The position numbers and the translations under genes are program-made. Positions 47,107-58,526 of a stretch of 64,000 nt of DNA are shown here, in pieces. This stretch comes from Ciona savignyi (taxonomy: Eukaryota > Chordata > Ascidiacea > Phlebobranchia > Cionidae). Location: positions 212,049-276,048 of the forward strand of contig CH002072.1 in assembly GCA_000149265.1 (NCBI GenBank), read 5' to 3'. The notes beneath the pieces are model-generated. The model did not search any database, was not told the origin of the DNA, and saw nothing but the letters and a program-made list of their open reading frames with translations. The number at the start of each line of letters is the position of its first letter. The stretch's first letter is position 1.

Positions 47107-48292
47107 GTCAATAGGTAATGTTTCTAAATAAACATTTTCTTCTATGGGGCTTGCATCTTCAAAGATACTTTCAGACCTTGGTTCAAATGCACATGACTAA
47201 ATTTGTGTTGTTTTATTGTGTACAATAAAACTTCTTTCATCCATGCCAGAATGCTGAAAACTGTCATCCATTTTAGTGTTACAACATTAACTTAAATTTA
47301 CTCTAGAAATGAAGAAAACAAAAGAAATTTGTTAAAACTTCTATGCATATGTATACCAAATCTCTCACACTCTCAGTTTGTAGCCCTAGGGGTTGATAAC
47401 AACATTGCTAGTCTACGTTGCAGATTATGGCTATATATTGAAAAGCAACAATCATGAAAGAAATAGGCTGTTCCCACCGCATAGTCTGATCTTTGATTGA
47501 TGGCTGGTTTATTTCTATAAATTGCTGGCAGTTACAGTTTACTGCCTCCTGTTCTAGTTTTCTTGTTCTGTCTTCACTTCTATGATTTATGATATAAAAT
47601 GCTAAGACTTATTATTCTAAAGTCATTTAAATACGAGACCTGTATACCTCAGCATTCAGCTTAGGTCCAGGATCGTGCAGGCCTCAATGAGCGCGCTTAA
47701 GGTAAGCTGTCACGCGGGTACATTGGTTCAGTTAGGCTATATGACAAGTGTTATGCTAAGTCTCCATAAAAAAACGAAAATACAACGCTCCTGCAGGCGC
47801 TTCTGTTACTAATTCACCTCTAAACTGGCACATGATTGTATACAATGCATATAGGCACAAAATCTCAACAACGTCAGTGACGTAATACGGGAAATCCCCT
47901 AACATAAAATAAAATGTATATTTGCTCATAACTCTTTAACAAAACAATATTGGAAGAAACTGATTTGATTTTTGAAATCAGCGTATTTTTTTCCATTTAT
48001 TAAGATATTCTTAAAATTGACTTCAGTTCCCCTTTAACACATATCATTTGCAATTTAGTTTATGTGGTCTAATTAACAGGAGCAGTAAGACATAAATTTG
48101 TCATTATGACACCTTTGACTAGCAAAAAATACGAGTTTATTATTTAAAAACAACATTAAATATCACTTATTTTGGTAAATAAACCACAAACTTACATTAA
48201 GATTATTATTAAAAACACTAATAAACCAATATCTGATAACCAAAACTGTCTACCACAGATTAATATTGTTTTGCTACTACTTTTTTACGTAT

Positions 48293-48590
48293 TGAGTGGC
48301 CTGCCTTCAACAAAACACTGGCCTGACTTAAAAGAAATAGTGGCCTGCCTACAAAAAAAGAGTGGCCTGCCTACAAAAAAAGAGTGGCCTGCCCTCTACA
48401 AAATAGTGGCCTGCCCTCAACAAAATAGTGGCCTGCCCTCAACAAAATAGTGGCCTGCCTTTAACAAAATACCTTAGTGGCCGCCTTCAAAAAAAGAGTG
48501 GCCTGTCTTCAAAAAAAGAGTGGCCTGCCTACAGAAAAATAGTGGCCTGCCTACAAAAAAAGAGTGGCCTGCCCTCTACAAAATATATGG
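48293..48590 (+). repeat. 22-bp minisatellite, short array (about 13 units)
   Basis: Units built on AGTGGCCTGCC followed by variants CTCAACAAAAT, CTCTACAAAAT, TACAAAAAAAG or TTCAAAAAAAG. It opens with the same diverged first units (CCTTCAACAAAACACTGG, CCTGACTTAAAAGAAA) as the long array, which shows common ancestry. Confidence 0.93.
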
Positions 48591-49304
48591 GTGTAGTGAA
48601 AGGAAAACAACCACTTTCTGTGGGCCTTTTTGATTAAGCAAAGTATATAATGGACACAAACTTGATGCAAAGAAATACAACCGAAATGTAAACTACCTGT
48701 AAGATGTAACTTAGTAGAAAATCCTAGACCGCAGTCTTGTTAACTTGATGGTGGTCATGGGTACTGAAGGATCCAAATCCATTAGCAGAGATAATGATGG
48801 TAAGCACGAAGGCCAAATTATAAAATGTAGCCATTATTGATCATTCTGAAAAGTATGGCATATTTTAAATTGTTTAATTCACTACATGACGCCAATAACA
48901 GGTGCATATACATTAAGTAATTTTCAGGTGAATTACCTTAACAAAAGTTCACAGGTTCCCCTGCTATATTTTTCTGAACTAACCAGGCTAAAGGCTACAA
49001 TTATTTCCCTGAAACATACCATACTGATAATACTAGATCAACATTTAACACATATCATTTGCAATTTAGTTTATGTGGTCTAATTAACAGGAGCAGTAAG
49101 ACATAAATTTGTCGTTATGACACCTTTGACTAGCAAAAATACGAGTTTATTATTTAAAAACAACATTAAATATCACTTATTTTGGTAAATAAACCACAAA
49201 CTTACATTAAGATTATTATTAAAAACACTAATAAACCAATATCTGATAACCAAAACTGTCTACCACAGATTAATATTGTTTTGCTACTACTTTTTTACGT
49301 ATTG
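48591..49304. repeat. Tandem duplication, unit 2 spacer
   Basis: Collinear with 45296-45683 plus 48034-48292. It has the intact pre-insertion site of Kolobok-like element B at 49041-49048. No gene is seen. Confidence 0.85.
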
Positions 49305-50830
49305 AGTGGCCTGCCTTCAACAAAACACTGGCCTGACTTAAAAGAAATAGTGGCCTGCCTACAAAAAGAGTGGCCTGCCTACAAAAAAAGAGTGGCCTGC
49401 CTTCAAAAAAAGAGTGGCCTGCCTTCAAAAAAAGAGTGGCCTGCCTTCAAAAAAAAAGTGGCCTGCCTACAAAAAAAGAGTGGCCTGCCTTCAAAAAAAG
49501 AGTGGCCTGCCTACAAAAGAAGAGTGGCCTGCCTTCAAAAAAAGAGTGGCCTGCCCTCTACAAAATAGTGGCCTGCCTTCTACAAAATAGTGGCCTGCCC
49601 TCTACAAAATAGTGGCTTGCCCTCTACAAAATAGTGGCCTGCCCTCAACAAAATAGTGGCTTGCCCTCTACAAAATAGTGGCCTGCCCTCTACAAAATAG
49701 TGGCTTGCCCTCTACAAAATAGTGGCCTGCCCTCTACAAAATAGTGGCCTGCCCTCAACAAAATAGTGGCCTGCCCTCTACAAAATAGTGGCCTGCCCTC
49801 TACAAAATAGTGGCCTGCCCTCTACAAAATAGTGGCCTGCCCTCTACAAAATAGTCGCCTGCCCTCAACAAAATAGTGGCCTGACCTCAACAAAATAGTG
49901 GCCTGCCCTCAACAAAATAGTGGCCTGCCCTCAACAAAATAGTGGCCTGCCCTCAACAAAATAGTGGCCTGCCTTCAACAAAATAGTGGCCTGCCTTCAA
50001 AAAAATAGTGGCCTGCCTTCAAAAAAAGAGTGGCCTGCCTTTAAAAAAAGAGTGGCCTGTCTACAAAAAAAATAGTGGCCTGCCTACAAAAAAATAGTGG
50101 CCTGCCTACAAAAAAAGAGTGGCCTGTCTACAAAAAAAGAGTGGCCTGCCCTCTACAAAATAGTGGCCTGCCCTCTACAAAATAGTGGCTTGCCCTCTAC
50201 AAAATAGTGGCCTGCCCTCTACAAAATAGTGGCCTGCCCTCTACAAAATAGTGGCCTGCCCTCTACAAAATAGTGGCCTGCCCTCTACAAAATAGTGGCC
50301 TGCCCTTTACAAAATAGTGGCCTGCCCTCTACAAAATAGTGGCCTGCCCTCAACAAAATAGTGGCCTGCCCTCAACAAAATAGTGGCCTGCCCTCAACAA
50401 AATAGTGGCATGACCTCAACAAAATAGTGGCCTGACCTCAACAAAATAGTGGCCTGCCCTCAACAAAATAGTGGCCTGCCTTTAACAAAATAGTGGCCTG
50501 TCCTCAACAAAATAGTGGCCTGCCCTTAACAAAATAGTGGCCTGCCCTCAACAAAATAGTGGCCTGCCCTCAACAAAATAGTGGCCTGCCTACAAAAAAT
50601 AGTGGCCTGCCCTCAACAAAATAGTGGCCTGCCCTCAACAAAATAGTGGCCTGCCCTCAACAAAATAGTGGCCTGCCTACAAAAAAAATAGTGGCCTGTC
50701 TAGAGAAAGAGTGGCCTGCCTACAAAAAAAATAGTGGCCTGTCTAGAGAAAGAGTGGCCTGCCCTTGAAATAAGAGTGGCCTGACTTTAAAAAAAGAGTG
50801 GCCTGTCCTTAGCAAAATAGTGGCCTGGTG
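49305..50830 (+). repeat. 22-bp minisatellite, long array (about 69 units)
   Basis: 1.5 kb of AGTGGCCTGCC plus an 11-bp variable end, in blocks of like variants: TTCAAAAAAAG near 49390-49550, CTCTACAAAAT near 49555-49850 and 50140-50340, CTCAACAAAAT near 49860-49975 and 50345-50680. Near 50690-50760 a 45-bp pair with TCTAGAGAAAG is duplicated. Because 22 is not a multiple of 3, long open frames here repeat every 22 residues and are not genes. Confidence 0.95.
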
Positions 50831-50870
50831 TACAAGCCACTCTTGAGAGACTACCTCTATCGCATTTTGA

Positions 50871-51370
50871 CTCACAGGCAGGGTTGCCATTTGGCCTTTT
50901 TCACGGCCAAATTTCAGAAATTTGGCCGTACCAAAATCGTCCCGGCCGCAAAAAAAATAGTTTGGCCGTGCGGAAAAATCTGGCCGAATTTGGCCGTATA
51001 CGCATATTGTCAAGTTTTTGGCCGAAGTGTCATATTATTTTTACGCTACAGTAGAAATAAAGGAAAAAGAGAGACAGTACAAGGAAATAAATTAATATCA
51101 ACTGTCTCATTTCCAAATCACAAAGCTGATTATGACGTTTTAAAATAAAATAATAACTGTAGGTATTCCTATATAGTGTATGAACGGGTTCGACAAATCT
51201 GGAGGAAATCAAAATTATACAATTTTTCAACAAATAAAGAGATAAATAGCCCAATTGGCTAAATTAAATAGGTTATTTTGCAGTTTATACAAATTGGCCG
51301 AATTTTGGCCGTAAAGCAAAAACAGTTTGGCCGTAAAGCGTACTTTCCGTCTGGCAACCCTGCTCACAGG
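50871..51370. mobile_element. hAT-like MITE rich in TTGGCCGT, with perfect 8-bp target duplication
   Basis: Element 50879-51362 with termini CAGGGTTGCCA and TGGCAACCCTG, flanked by CTCACAGG on both sides (50871-50878 and 51363-51370). The empty site TTTGACTCACAGGTTTCGT is seen at 18340 and 40448. TTGGCCGT-like words recur about eight times in the two ends, facing both ways. 484 bp, no transposase. Confidence 0.88.
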
Positions 51371-51780
51371 TTTCGTAAACAAGTTAGTTTATTTGAGATT
51401 TCCTTGGTGGTTTTAAACAGTTTGTAGCGCAATGATGACTTAGTATTTAGTCACCATAGATTACTATAAGTTTTAGGATAGGATATTCATCTTTATCTTA
51501 ATGCCCGTAAAGTGCTTTGTCCAAGGACACAACCGACTAGTTACGAATCTTAATTCTTTCAGCTGAAAGGCGCCGCAATAAACAACCAGACAAACCGGTC
51601 GGACAAAGTTGTGTCTGTTTAAACAGTTTACTGGGTTAGTGTGTCGCCTTTCAGCCTAAAGGTTATTGGATCGAAACTAGCCAACTAGCAAGTTGGGTAT
51701 ATGGTTGGGCAATGCACTTAGTAGACATTGTGTGAAGCCAGTGGATTTATAAACTGTTAGAATTTTATTTTAGGGTTTTT
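51371..51780. repeat. Copy of the end of the KLHL/BEL unit with SINE fragments
   Basis: TTTCGTAAACAAGTTAGTTT and following match 40463-40566; then a minus-strand SINE tail (GGATAGGATATTCAT, 51477) and head, and the same fragments as 40815-41005. This places the right boundary of a further unit just before KLHL copy 3. Confidence 0.75.
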
Positions 51781-52011
51781 TCTCTTCCACTTAAGTTTTA
51801 TAAAGACGACTACTGGGTTGTGCTTGTACACTTTTATTTCGGCTTTTAATTTTATTATTTTAAGTTTTCTGTCGCAATTTCTTTTTATTTTGGTTAATGA
51901 AAGGTTTAACGGCCTGGTCATTTTTTCTCCATTATCCCGTGTTTATTCACTGACGGCTTGTAACCACTGTAGTTTTGCCTCATTAACCTAAATTAACAAT
52001 GTCATTATTCT
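51781..52011. other. Short AT-rich spacer
   Basis: No feature seen. Confidence 0.4.
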
Positions 52012-53579
52012 TTAATGTACGGTTTACCATACAGGCAATCCTGAAATTTTATTTTAGTCTACAAAACTATTTCATAATCGACACATATGTTTTCAAATCG
52101 ACAAAAATATTTTGCCGATTGGCAAATCTTTTTTGCAGCCAATCGGCAAAACTTTTTTGGGAACCGCAAATCTTTTATTCACTGTCGACAAAAGTATTTT
52201 CGAGCCGGCAAAAGGTCCTGCGCGCCATCACTAAGCCAACTGTCCGGGCGACTAGGCTTAGCTTTATGATGCCGGGCAATTGTTTTTCGATTTATTTAAC
52301 AATATTGTTTGGTTTTTGTAAAGTTATTATCATACTAGGATAGAATGTTTATGTTTTATCCTCGTGAATGGAAAATCTTTTGTTCATTCTCGACAAATGT
52401 CATTTCGAGTCGGCAAAATTAATTTTCACTAGATTCAAGCAACTGGTACGTGTTGCACTTGACATTTTTGGTGGAATTTCATTTTTGGGGTTTTTCTTTT
52501 TCCACTGCGGCCCACACTTTCCGGGCCACCCCTTCTCCTAAAGCCGACTCCCCCATTGCACGGGTCGCTTTACCGCACACTTTTCTTCGAGGCTTAGTGT
52601 AATAATGTAATTTTGTTTTAAAACAATTAATTATTTTTTATTTATATATATATTTTTTTATTTGGGTTTATCGGCCAAGTCTAATTTTACCTAATTTTAA
52701 TAATTTATTGCTTGTTTTAAGACGTGTTCTAACGACTGTCGTTTTGCCGTTTTTAAACTTAACCAACTGCCGTTTAAGTCTTAACGACTGTCGTTTTGCC
52801 GTTAAATAAACTTAACCAACTGCCGTTTAAGTCTTTACAAGGTTTGCCAAAGGACACAACCGACTTGTTACTTACAGCGGCTGGTTTCCATCGGCCACCT
52901 TTCGGGTAAAGGTACCGCGTGCCATCACTAAGCCAACCGTCCAGACTTTTGTTTGTATTTTGTAAAATTTATTTAACACTACCGGTATTATTTGTATTTG
53001 GTAAAGTTATTATCATACCAATAATGTACATGTATCATAAAGCTAAGCTACTCAACCGTCCAACTTCTACCAGATCAAATATCAAATGGGGAGAGAATTA
53101 AAAGATATTAGCAAAAAAGAAAGAATATAGTCGTTTTGCATGAACCAATGAGATAGCCTATACAGCCAATCAAACCCGCCACAGTTAAACATAAACATCC
53201 TATCCTATAGTATGATAATAATTTTACAAAAACCAAACAATATTGTTAAATCGAAATACAATTGCCCGGCATCATAAAGCTAAGCCTAGTTGCCCGGATA
53301 GTTTGCTTAGTGATGGCGCGCAGGACCGTTGTATTGTGTCCTTTGACAAACCTTGTGAAGACATTTAACGGCATTTGCTTAAACCTAATCAAAATTACTT
53401 TTGTCGACAGTGAATAAAAGATTTGCGGTTTCTAAAAAGTTTTTCCGATTGGCTGCAAAAAAGATTTTCCGATCGGCAAAAGAGTTTTCTCGATTGAAAA
53501 CATTTTTGTCGATTATGAAATAGTTTTGTAAACTGAAATAAAATTTCAGAATTGCCCATATGGGTCAATTATTAATGTA
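52012..53579. mobile_element. Inverted-repeat element (foldback/MITE-like) with 8-bp target duplication
   Basis: Ends of about 320 bp (52020-52340 and 53207-53571) are inverted copies. They share GCAAT(C/T)CTGAAATTTTATTT, GCGCCATCACTAAGCC-type text and TTGTTTGGTTTTTGTAAA. The 8-bp TTAATGTA lies on both sides (52012-52019 and 53572-53579). The arms contain degenerate short repeats of CGATTGGCAAAA type. The centre has a 50-bp direct duplication (about 52735-52840: AACGACTGTCGTTTTGCCGT) and SINE fragments at 52335-52375 and 52845-52915. No transposase. Confidence 0.7.
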
Positions 53580-53611
53580 ACAAAAGAGCGAAAAACAGAA
53601 AGTACCGGTGC

Positions 53612-53730
53612 GTAACTTGTATGCCTTAAGACTTATTTGTTAATATGGAGAACCACACAGACAACTACGACTTTATTCATCAAAATTTCTGGAATAACTA
53701 ATCTTTCTTAGTAATTTTTGTCCTGTGATA
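53612..53730 (+). promoter_or_regulatory. Conserved 5' flank of KLHL copy 3 with splice acceptor
   Basis: AACTTGTATGCCTTAAGACTTATTTG onward aligns with copies 1 and 2. TCTTTCTTAG (AG 53710-53711) is the acceptor-like site, 20 bases before the start codon. The more distal flank shared by copies 1 and 2 is missing here. Confidence 0.5.
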
Positions 53731-54435
53731 ATGGCTGCAAATAAATTGAATGAGAAAGAATATAGAAGCGATCACGAGGTCGGTTTACTTGACAATGTAA
53801 ACAGTTTACGTGAAGAAAGGATACTTTGTGATGTCACATTCAATGCGGAAGGTGGAGAAGTATCAGCTCACAGAAGTATTCTTGCCGCGTTTTCCGAATA
53901 TTACAGAGCCATGTTCACATCCAAGTGCAAAGAAGGCTGTACAGATGATGGTGTCAAAGTTGTTGGAATTACAGCTCTGATACTTAACCTGATCATAAGC
54001 TTCATTTACACTGCAAAGATCACAATCAACAGTGAAACGGTTTATCAACTGTATGAGGCGGCCGATATGTTGCAAATCAAATATGTGAAAGATTATTGTG
54101 TTGGCTTTCTTAAAGACACACTTGAAGTGGGAAACTGGTTAATCGTTCGGGCATTTGCACAAATGTACAATATTCCTGAGTTGGTGACACAATGTGACAA
54201 TTTCTTCTTAGACAACTTAGAGTTGGTTTCAAATGGACTGGACTTCAAAGAATTGAATCTGGATGAAACTGAAGCTCTTATTAGAATGACAAAGACATCG
54301 GATTCTTCAAGTGAAGAGATGATTTTCAGAAGCATCATGAATTGGGTTAAACACGATCTTAAAAATCGACAACAATTCTTTGAACGCTTGTTTCAACTGA
54401 TTGACATCAACGAAATTACCAACTTCCTTCCTTAA
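53731..54435 (+). CDS. KLHL-type gene copy 3, BTB-BACK half (frameshifted from its kelch half)
   Basis: Starts at ATG 53731 (MAANKLNEKEY). BTB and BACK are nearly identical to copy 2; I count about 11 differences in 228 residues. One extra C in ATCAACGAAATTACC (near 54411) shifts the frame, giving INEITNFLP-stop at 54433-54435. The lesion is within 25 bp of, but different from, the one in copy 1. Confidence 0.8.
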   Translation: MAANKLNEKEYRSDHEVGLLDNVNSLREERILCDVTFNAEGGEVSAHRSILAAFSEYYRAMFTSKCKEGCTDDGVKVVGITALILNLIISFIYTAKITINSETVYQLYEAADMLQIKYVKDYCVGFLKDTLEVGNWLIVRAFAQMYNIPELVTQCDNFFLDNLELVSNGLDFKELNLDETEALIRMTKTSDSSSEEMIFRSIMNWVKHDLKNRQQFFERLFQLIDINEITNFLP

Positions 54436-54436
54436 A

Positions 54437-55384
54437 ATGATTAAAAAAACTGAGTGGACTTGGATAAGAAAATGTGAAACTTTCGTTGATTTGTTTGTGG
54501 ATGAATTGACCAATCGTAGTGAACACCAACCAGTAGAGGGAGCTAGAGCAGTAGGGTTTACATTCCAATTCCTGGTTGTGGATGGTTATGATGCAAACAA
54601 ACTTGTCAGTATTTACGATGTTGTTGGGAAACATTGGAGAAATATTGTGTCAACCTTGGAGGGAAGATATGGTTCAACCAGTGTGAAGATAAACAACCAT
54701 GTTTATACGGCTGGTGGTGATGGATGGTCTGGCACAGATTCTGTTGAGCGGTTGGACTTGGAGCAAATTAATGCTGGTTGGCACAAGGTGGCATCTATGA
54801 ATAAGAAACGAGGGTTCGCAGCATCTGCTGTGTTGAATGATCAAATTTTTACTGTGGGAGGTGTGAATAGTGATTATTTATCATCGGCCGAAGTTTACAA
54901 CCCAGTGGTGGATACATGGACTAATATTGCTCCAATGGAAACCAAACGACATTCACATGCTCTTGTTTCATATGATGGTCGTCTATATGCCTTTGGTGGA
55001 CGTAATGGGAATAATTTAAATTCAATGGAAAGTTTTGATCCAAGAATGAGGAAATGGAAAAAGTTAACTTCTATGAAAAAGAACAGACGTGGACTGTGTG
55101 GTGTTGTTTGCAATGGTGAGATTTACGCTATTGGTGGTGAAGGACTTGATTCGGTCGAACGATTTAATTTTCGAACCAATTCCTGGATGATTGCCCGCAG
55201 AATGAACTACAAGCGATATGGTGCTTCCGCTTGCATTGTGAATGGGAAGATATATGTTGTTGGAGGTGGTTATGATGTTGAATCCAGCACCTCAGTGGAG
55301 GTTTATGATCCAACAATCGATGAATGGAAGATTGAAACCAACATGGAGATACCAAGATGTTATTCATCAGTTGTAGCTTTGTAA
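54437..55384 (+). CDS. KLHL-type gene copy 3, kelch-propeller half
   Basis: 315 residues from the conserved Met of MIKKTEWTW, with six kelch blades: FLVVDGY, VYTAGGD, IFTVGGV, LYAFGGR, IYAIGGE and IYVVGGG. Blade 1 has Asp in place of the first Gly. Loops after the GG pairs are longer than in copy 1 (for example GGDGWSGTDS and GGGYDVESSTS) through in-frame indels. The frame is open to the stop shared by all copies. Confidence 0.8.
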   Translation: MIKKTEWTWIRKCETFVDLFVDELTNRSEHQPVEGARAVGFTFQFLVVDGYDANKLVSIYDVVGKHWRNIVSTLEGRYGSTSVKINNHVYTAGGDGWSGTDSVERLDLEQINAGWHKVASMNKKRGFAASAVLNDQIFTVGGVNSDYLSSAEVYNPVVDTWTNIAPMETKRHSHALVSYDGRLYAFGGRNGNNLNSMESFDPRMRKWKKLTSMKKNRRGLCGVVCNGEIYAIGGEGLDSVERFNFRTNSWMIARRMNYKRYGASACIVNGKIYVVGGGYDVESSTSVEVYDPTIDEWKIETNMEIPRCYSSVVAL

Positions 55385-55836
55385 GCGATATCTACAACCA
55401 AGCCACCAAGATTACATTGCAAATAATTCAACTCTTTTGTTCACAATTACATTCAGTTAAACTTACAGGATTTGATATTTTCTTTATATTTCAGACTTAT
55501 CCAATTATGTGGATTCCAATTTAAATATGTTACATGTTAACAACTATATACGCCGTAAATCATACAGTTACTTGAATTTATTTTACAATAATTTTACTTA
55601 TTTGTACTTTATATATAAAATACACTGTGATTACCATCAAAATTATTATCCTTATATTTCTGCTGAGATTCAACTAAATCAATTATTCCGTATAACATGC
55701 TTGTAAAGAACATGCAAAACATGTGGTAGCTCTTTGGGGGAATTACCAATGCTCTTCTAATGTCATACGGAGCAGACATATACTATGCTTCGTAAATATC
55801 TTATATATTGTGTATAACTGGTATATTGAATCAATG
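55385..55836 (+). repeat. 3' tail of KLHL unit 3, proximal part
   Basis: Collinear with 28146-28600; interrupted at the GTAT target by the LTR element and resumed at 59178. Confidence 0.85.
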
Positions 55837-55840
55837 GTAT

Positions 55841-56950
55841 TGTAGCATTTCGTATAGTATATATTTGTTTTAGGAGGCGTTCAACTAATTATTTTCCCTA
55901 TCTCTCCAATGCAAACTGACCTCACAAAAACGACTGTCACTAAAAATCCTGACATAGCAAGTCTTAGATTTTTTCACAATTTAAAATTAAAGCTTCGATC
56001 TGCAACCTAAACTCAAAACTCCAACAAAATTTTGTTTAAAAATTTTGAGCCCATACCCCTTCGTACATCGGCAACTTTTTTCCAACAAAACAGCTAGCAT
56101 ATGCACATTCAACACCTTTATTTTACAAAGCACTGCTCCACGATTACAAAACTTTACAGCTAAACGAGAACACCGGCGCGCAGCCTAGCACATGCTGCTT
56201 TCAGCCAAACAAACATTGGGGAATCACCACCATTGTTACTCAGCAAAACACTCGTTTAAAAACAATGACTCATGGAGGGTACCACTCGTCACATCCTGCC
56301 GTTCATAGAGGTCTTAATTGGTTATACGCCATCTTTAATTTGGGTCTAAAATAGTTTGTGTTTTAACATCGTTTTTTTTGCGTTTTAAGTTTACCGGCTC
56401 TCACGTGTTATTACTCGCTACGTAATTATCACCTTGTACGGCCCTTTGTATTTCATCTGGTTTAAATCGTTAACATAATTTTCCCACCTAATTCCCCACA
56501 GTTAGTCAAACGTGCAGATGTAAAACGTCTGGCACGTAAACTTTTCGCACCTTGTAAATTCCCTATATATTCTGGAAATTTGAATAACCTACTAATATAA
56601 CCTACGTTATAACCTACAATAACGTACTTGAGATAACTGGCGTCATGCTCTATAACGTACCTTAGACTATACAACTGGCGTCATGCTGAATGACGTAGGC
56701 TTACTAAGTAACTTGAGTCGCGAATAAACCGTATATTGAATGAGACGCAGAATACAACTAAAGTGAATCAAGAGTATAGACCTCGAGTTTGAGATTAAGA
56801 CAGTACAAATCGTGGTCACTATAATTATTAGTGTGCGATCTGTGGAGAATAGACTTTCCGCTGCGCAGCTCGCCAAAGACCGTAAGGCAGCCGGCTAAAC
56901 AAGCTCAGCCAACGCTCAAGCAATAAGCTTTTAAAAAGCGCGAGCCCACA
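55841..56950 (+). repeat. 5' LTR, enlarged by an internal insertion
   Basis: 1110 bp; apart from 55873-56333 it matches the 651-bp right LTR closely. The shared text runs from TTTAATTTGGGTCTAAAATA to AGCTTTTAAAAAGCGCGAGC. Confidence 0.85.
55873..56333. mobile_element. MITE-like insertion in the 5' LTR
   Basis: 461 bp absent from the sister LTR. Ends GGAGGCGTTCAACTAATTA and the inverse GATGGCGTATAACCAATTA agree at 14 of 19 positions, and TTTA lies on both sides (55869-55872 and 56334-56337). Deletion from the right LTR is the alternative, but the inverted ends favour insertion. Confidence 0.6.
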
Positions 56951-58526
56951 TTGTTGAGCCGGACGTGATAATGATATAACAATTTCCGACGTCAACTTCA
57001 ATTCGAAGTTTCAAGTGCATTGGCAACGACGAGTGGCCCAACGCAATTTATCTAAGAAGCAACTTCAAGTAAGAAACGCCCCGATTTCGCTGGACGAAGT
57101 TGGTGACTAACAAGACAACACACTCTATTCAAATCAAGTTGATAAGCATCGTTTACGCCGAAGAAAGAAGAGAATCTGTAAGACGACGTTCCCTTTACGA
57201 AATATGAAAGGGTTGTATTATTATTTTTGTAGCTTCTAGATTATTTTTTGTAAGTTTTATGATTATGTTTTATACTATATGTTATTATTAGTCTGCAACG
57301 ATTGCAAATAGGCCTACTAGTGTTCCCGGTTTGGTTGGATGGTACTAGGCTATTGCAAGAATGCATAATATCGGTGGTTTACTCTACAGACTTCTTACAA
57401 ACACGAAGAGCAAACGCGCCTTCATCAATTGCTACATGCACTCCATCTTAAACAAGGTCAGTAACGCTTTTACGATTATGCTATCATGAGCTTGAGTCAA
57501 TGATGCCATGCTGCGCCAACCCATCCGGTATATTAGGTGCATTTACACGTCGAACGACGTTTGTTTTGTTCGTTCGCGCAAGATTTTCAATGTAACCGCC
57601 GACAAGGCGTTAGTGTTCTTTTAATCGCCTCACGCAAATTATGCGTCTCGTTCACGCGATTATATATTCGTTTTTAGCAGCGGCACGAGTTTTGTGTCTT
57701 ATCCTGCGAAGTCAGATAGCCCCTGCCCGCGCATTTGCGCTCATGCTGTGTAAATATGTGAGCGTACCCGCTTCACAACGCCACAGTTTATTAAACGATA
57801 CCAGCATACTTTCGTATAGCTATGGTAATCGCGCCGCATGTAAATGCGATGTCTAATTGTCTTATTGCCTCTCAGTCAATGTGTCGGATGTTCCGAATAT
57901 ATTTCGTGTGTAAAACAGGCTTTTACAAACACCGCACAGTAATGACGAGACACGGCTTACGTTCTGCTTACAGTTAGATTGCTTTTGTTCGTTGATGGAA
58001 ATATATCCGCGCGAGTTTATTTCCCTTATCCGTTACGAGCCGTAAAACCTATATATGACAGGTCGCTCGGTTTTTGTTTTTGCATTTTTATTAATTGCGC
58101 TTTCGACGCATATAGCGAGATCATCGCTGCATTTTTTTGCTCACTCGGTAGTGAGTAACCATAGGCGTACACGCCTTGGTTTATTAGCTGGCAAAGTATG
58201 AAAATATGGCTCATGTGATGCAAATTGTGGCGTTGCTACCTTGAATGTGAGATGTCACTTTCACTACATATCAGATAACATTTATCACGCATTAACATAC
58301 ACGACACCAGATTTTATTGCACGATTGCACAATTCTAGCTTTGTACTTAATTCTCCCAACCAGGTTATTCTAGTTTTTGCAGGACAAACGTGTGAAATGC
58401 TCGAAACTTCGTGAGATCGTTCACCACATGACTTCGATTGTTATTTCGACTGAACATCCGAAATGCTCAACGAGACCGTGATTTTTATTTTCTCAAACTG
58501 AACAAAATGTGGAAAAAATGAGATGT

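Larger units (their letters stand above)
45680..48037. mobile_element. Kolobok/T2-like DNA element B
   Basis: Element 45684-48033 between TTAA duplications (45680-45683 and 48034-48037). The tandem paralogue preserves the empty site, CAACATTTAACACATATC at 49040. The inverted repeats are of the same length and sequence as in element A but in the opposite overall orientation. The left end has two extra G and two extra A (AAAGGGGGGAACTG). It carries the same convergent THAP and ballast-like ORFs. Confidence 0.87.
45296..48590. repeat. Tandem duplication, unit 1 (carries Kolobok-like element B and a short minisatellite)
   Basis: 45296-45683 corresponds to 48590-49048 (TGTGGGCCTTTTTGATTAAG, CATTATTGATCATTCTGAAA and so on), and 48034-48590 corresponds to 49045 onward. 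After removing element B the two units are collinear: a spacer of about 700 bp, then the GTGGCCTGCC minisatellite. Unit 1 has the short array and lacks about 75 bp present at 48712-48800. Confidence 0.85.

Noticed and set aside
49182-49612. Open frames of 80-128 aa with a 22-residue repeated peptide (SGLPSKKEW type)
   Set aside because: They are the 22-bp minisatellite read in three frames; the open state is a by-product of a stop-free repeat, with no conserved start between the two arrays.
49305-50830. Regular repeats resembling a CRISPR array
   Set aside because: Repeats are contiguous with no unique spacers, and the window is clearly animal DNA.
57641-57856. 71-aa ORF inside the LTR element
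   Set aside because: No gag, protease or other retroelement motif; the length is unremarkable for 1.6 kb of non-coding DNA.
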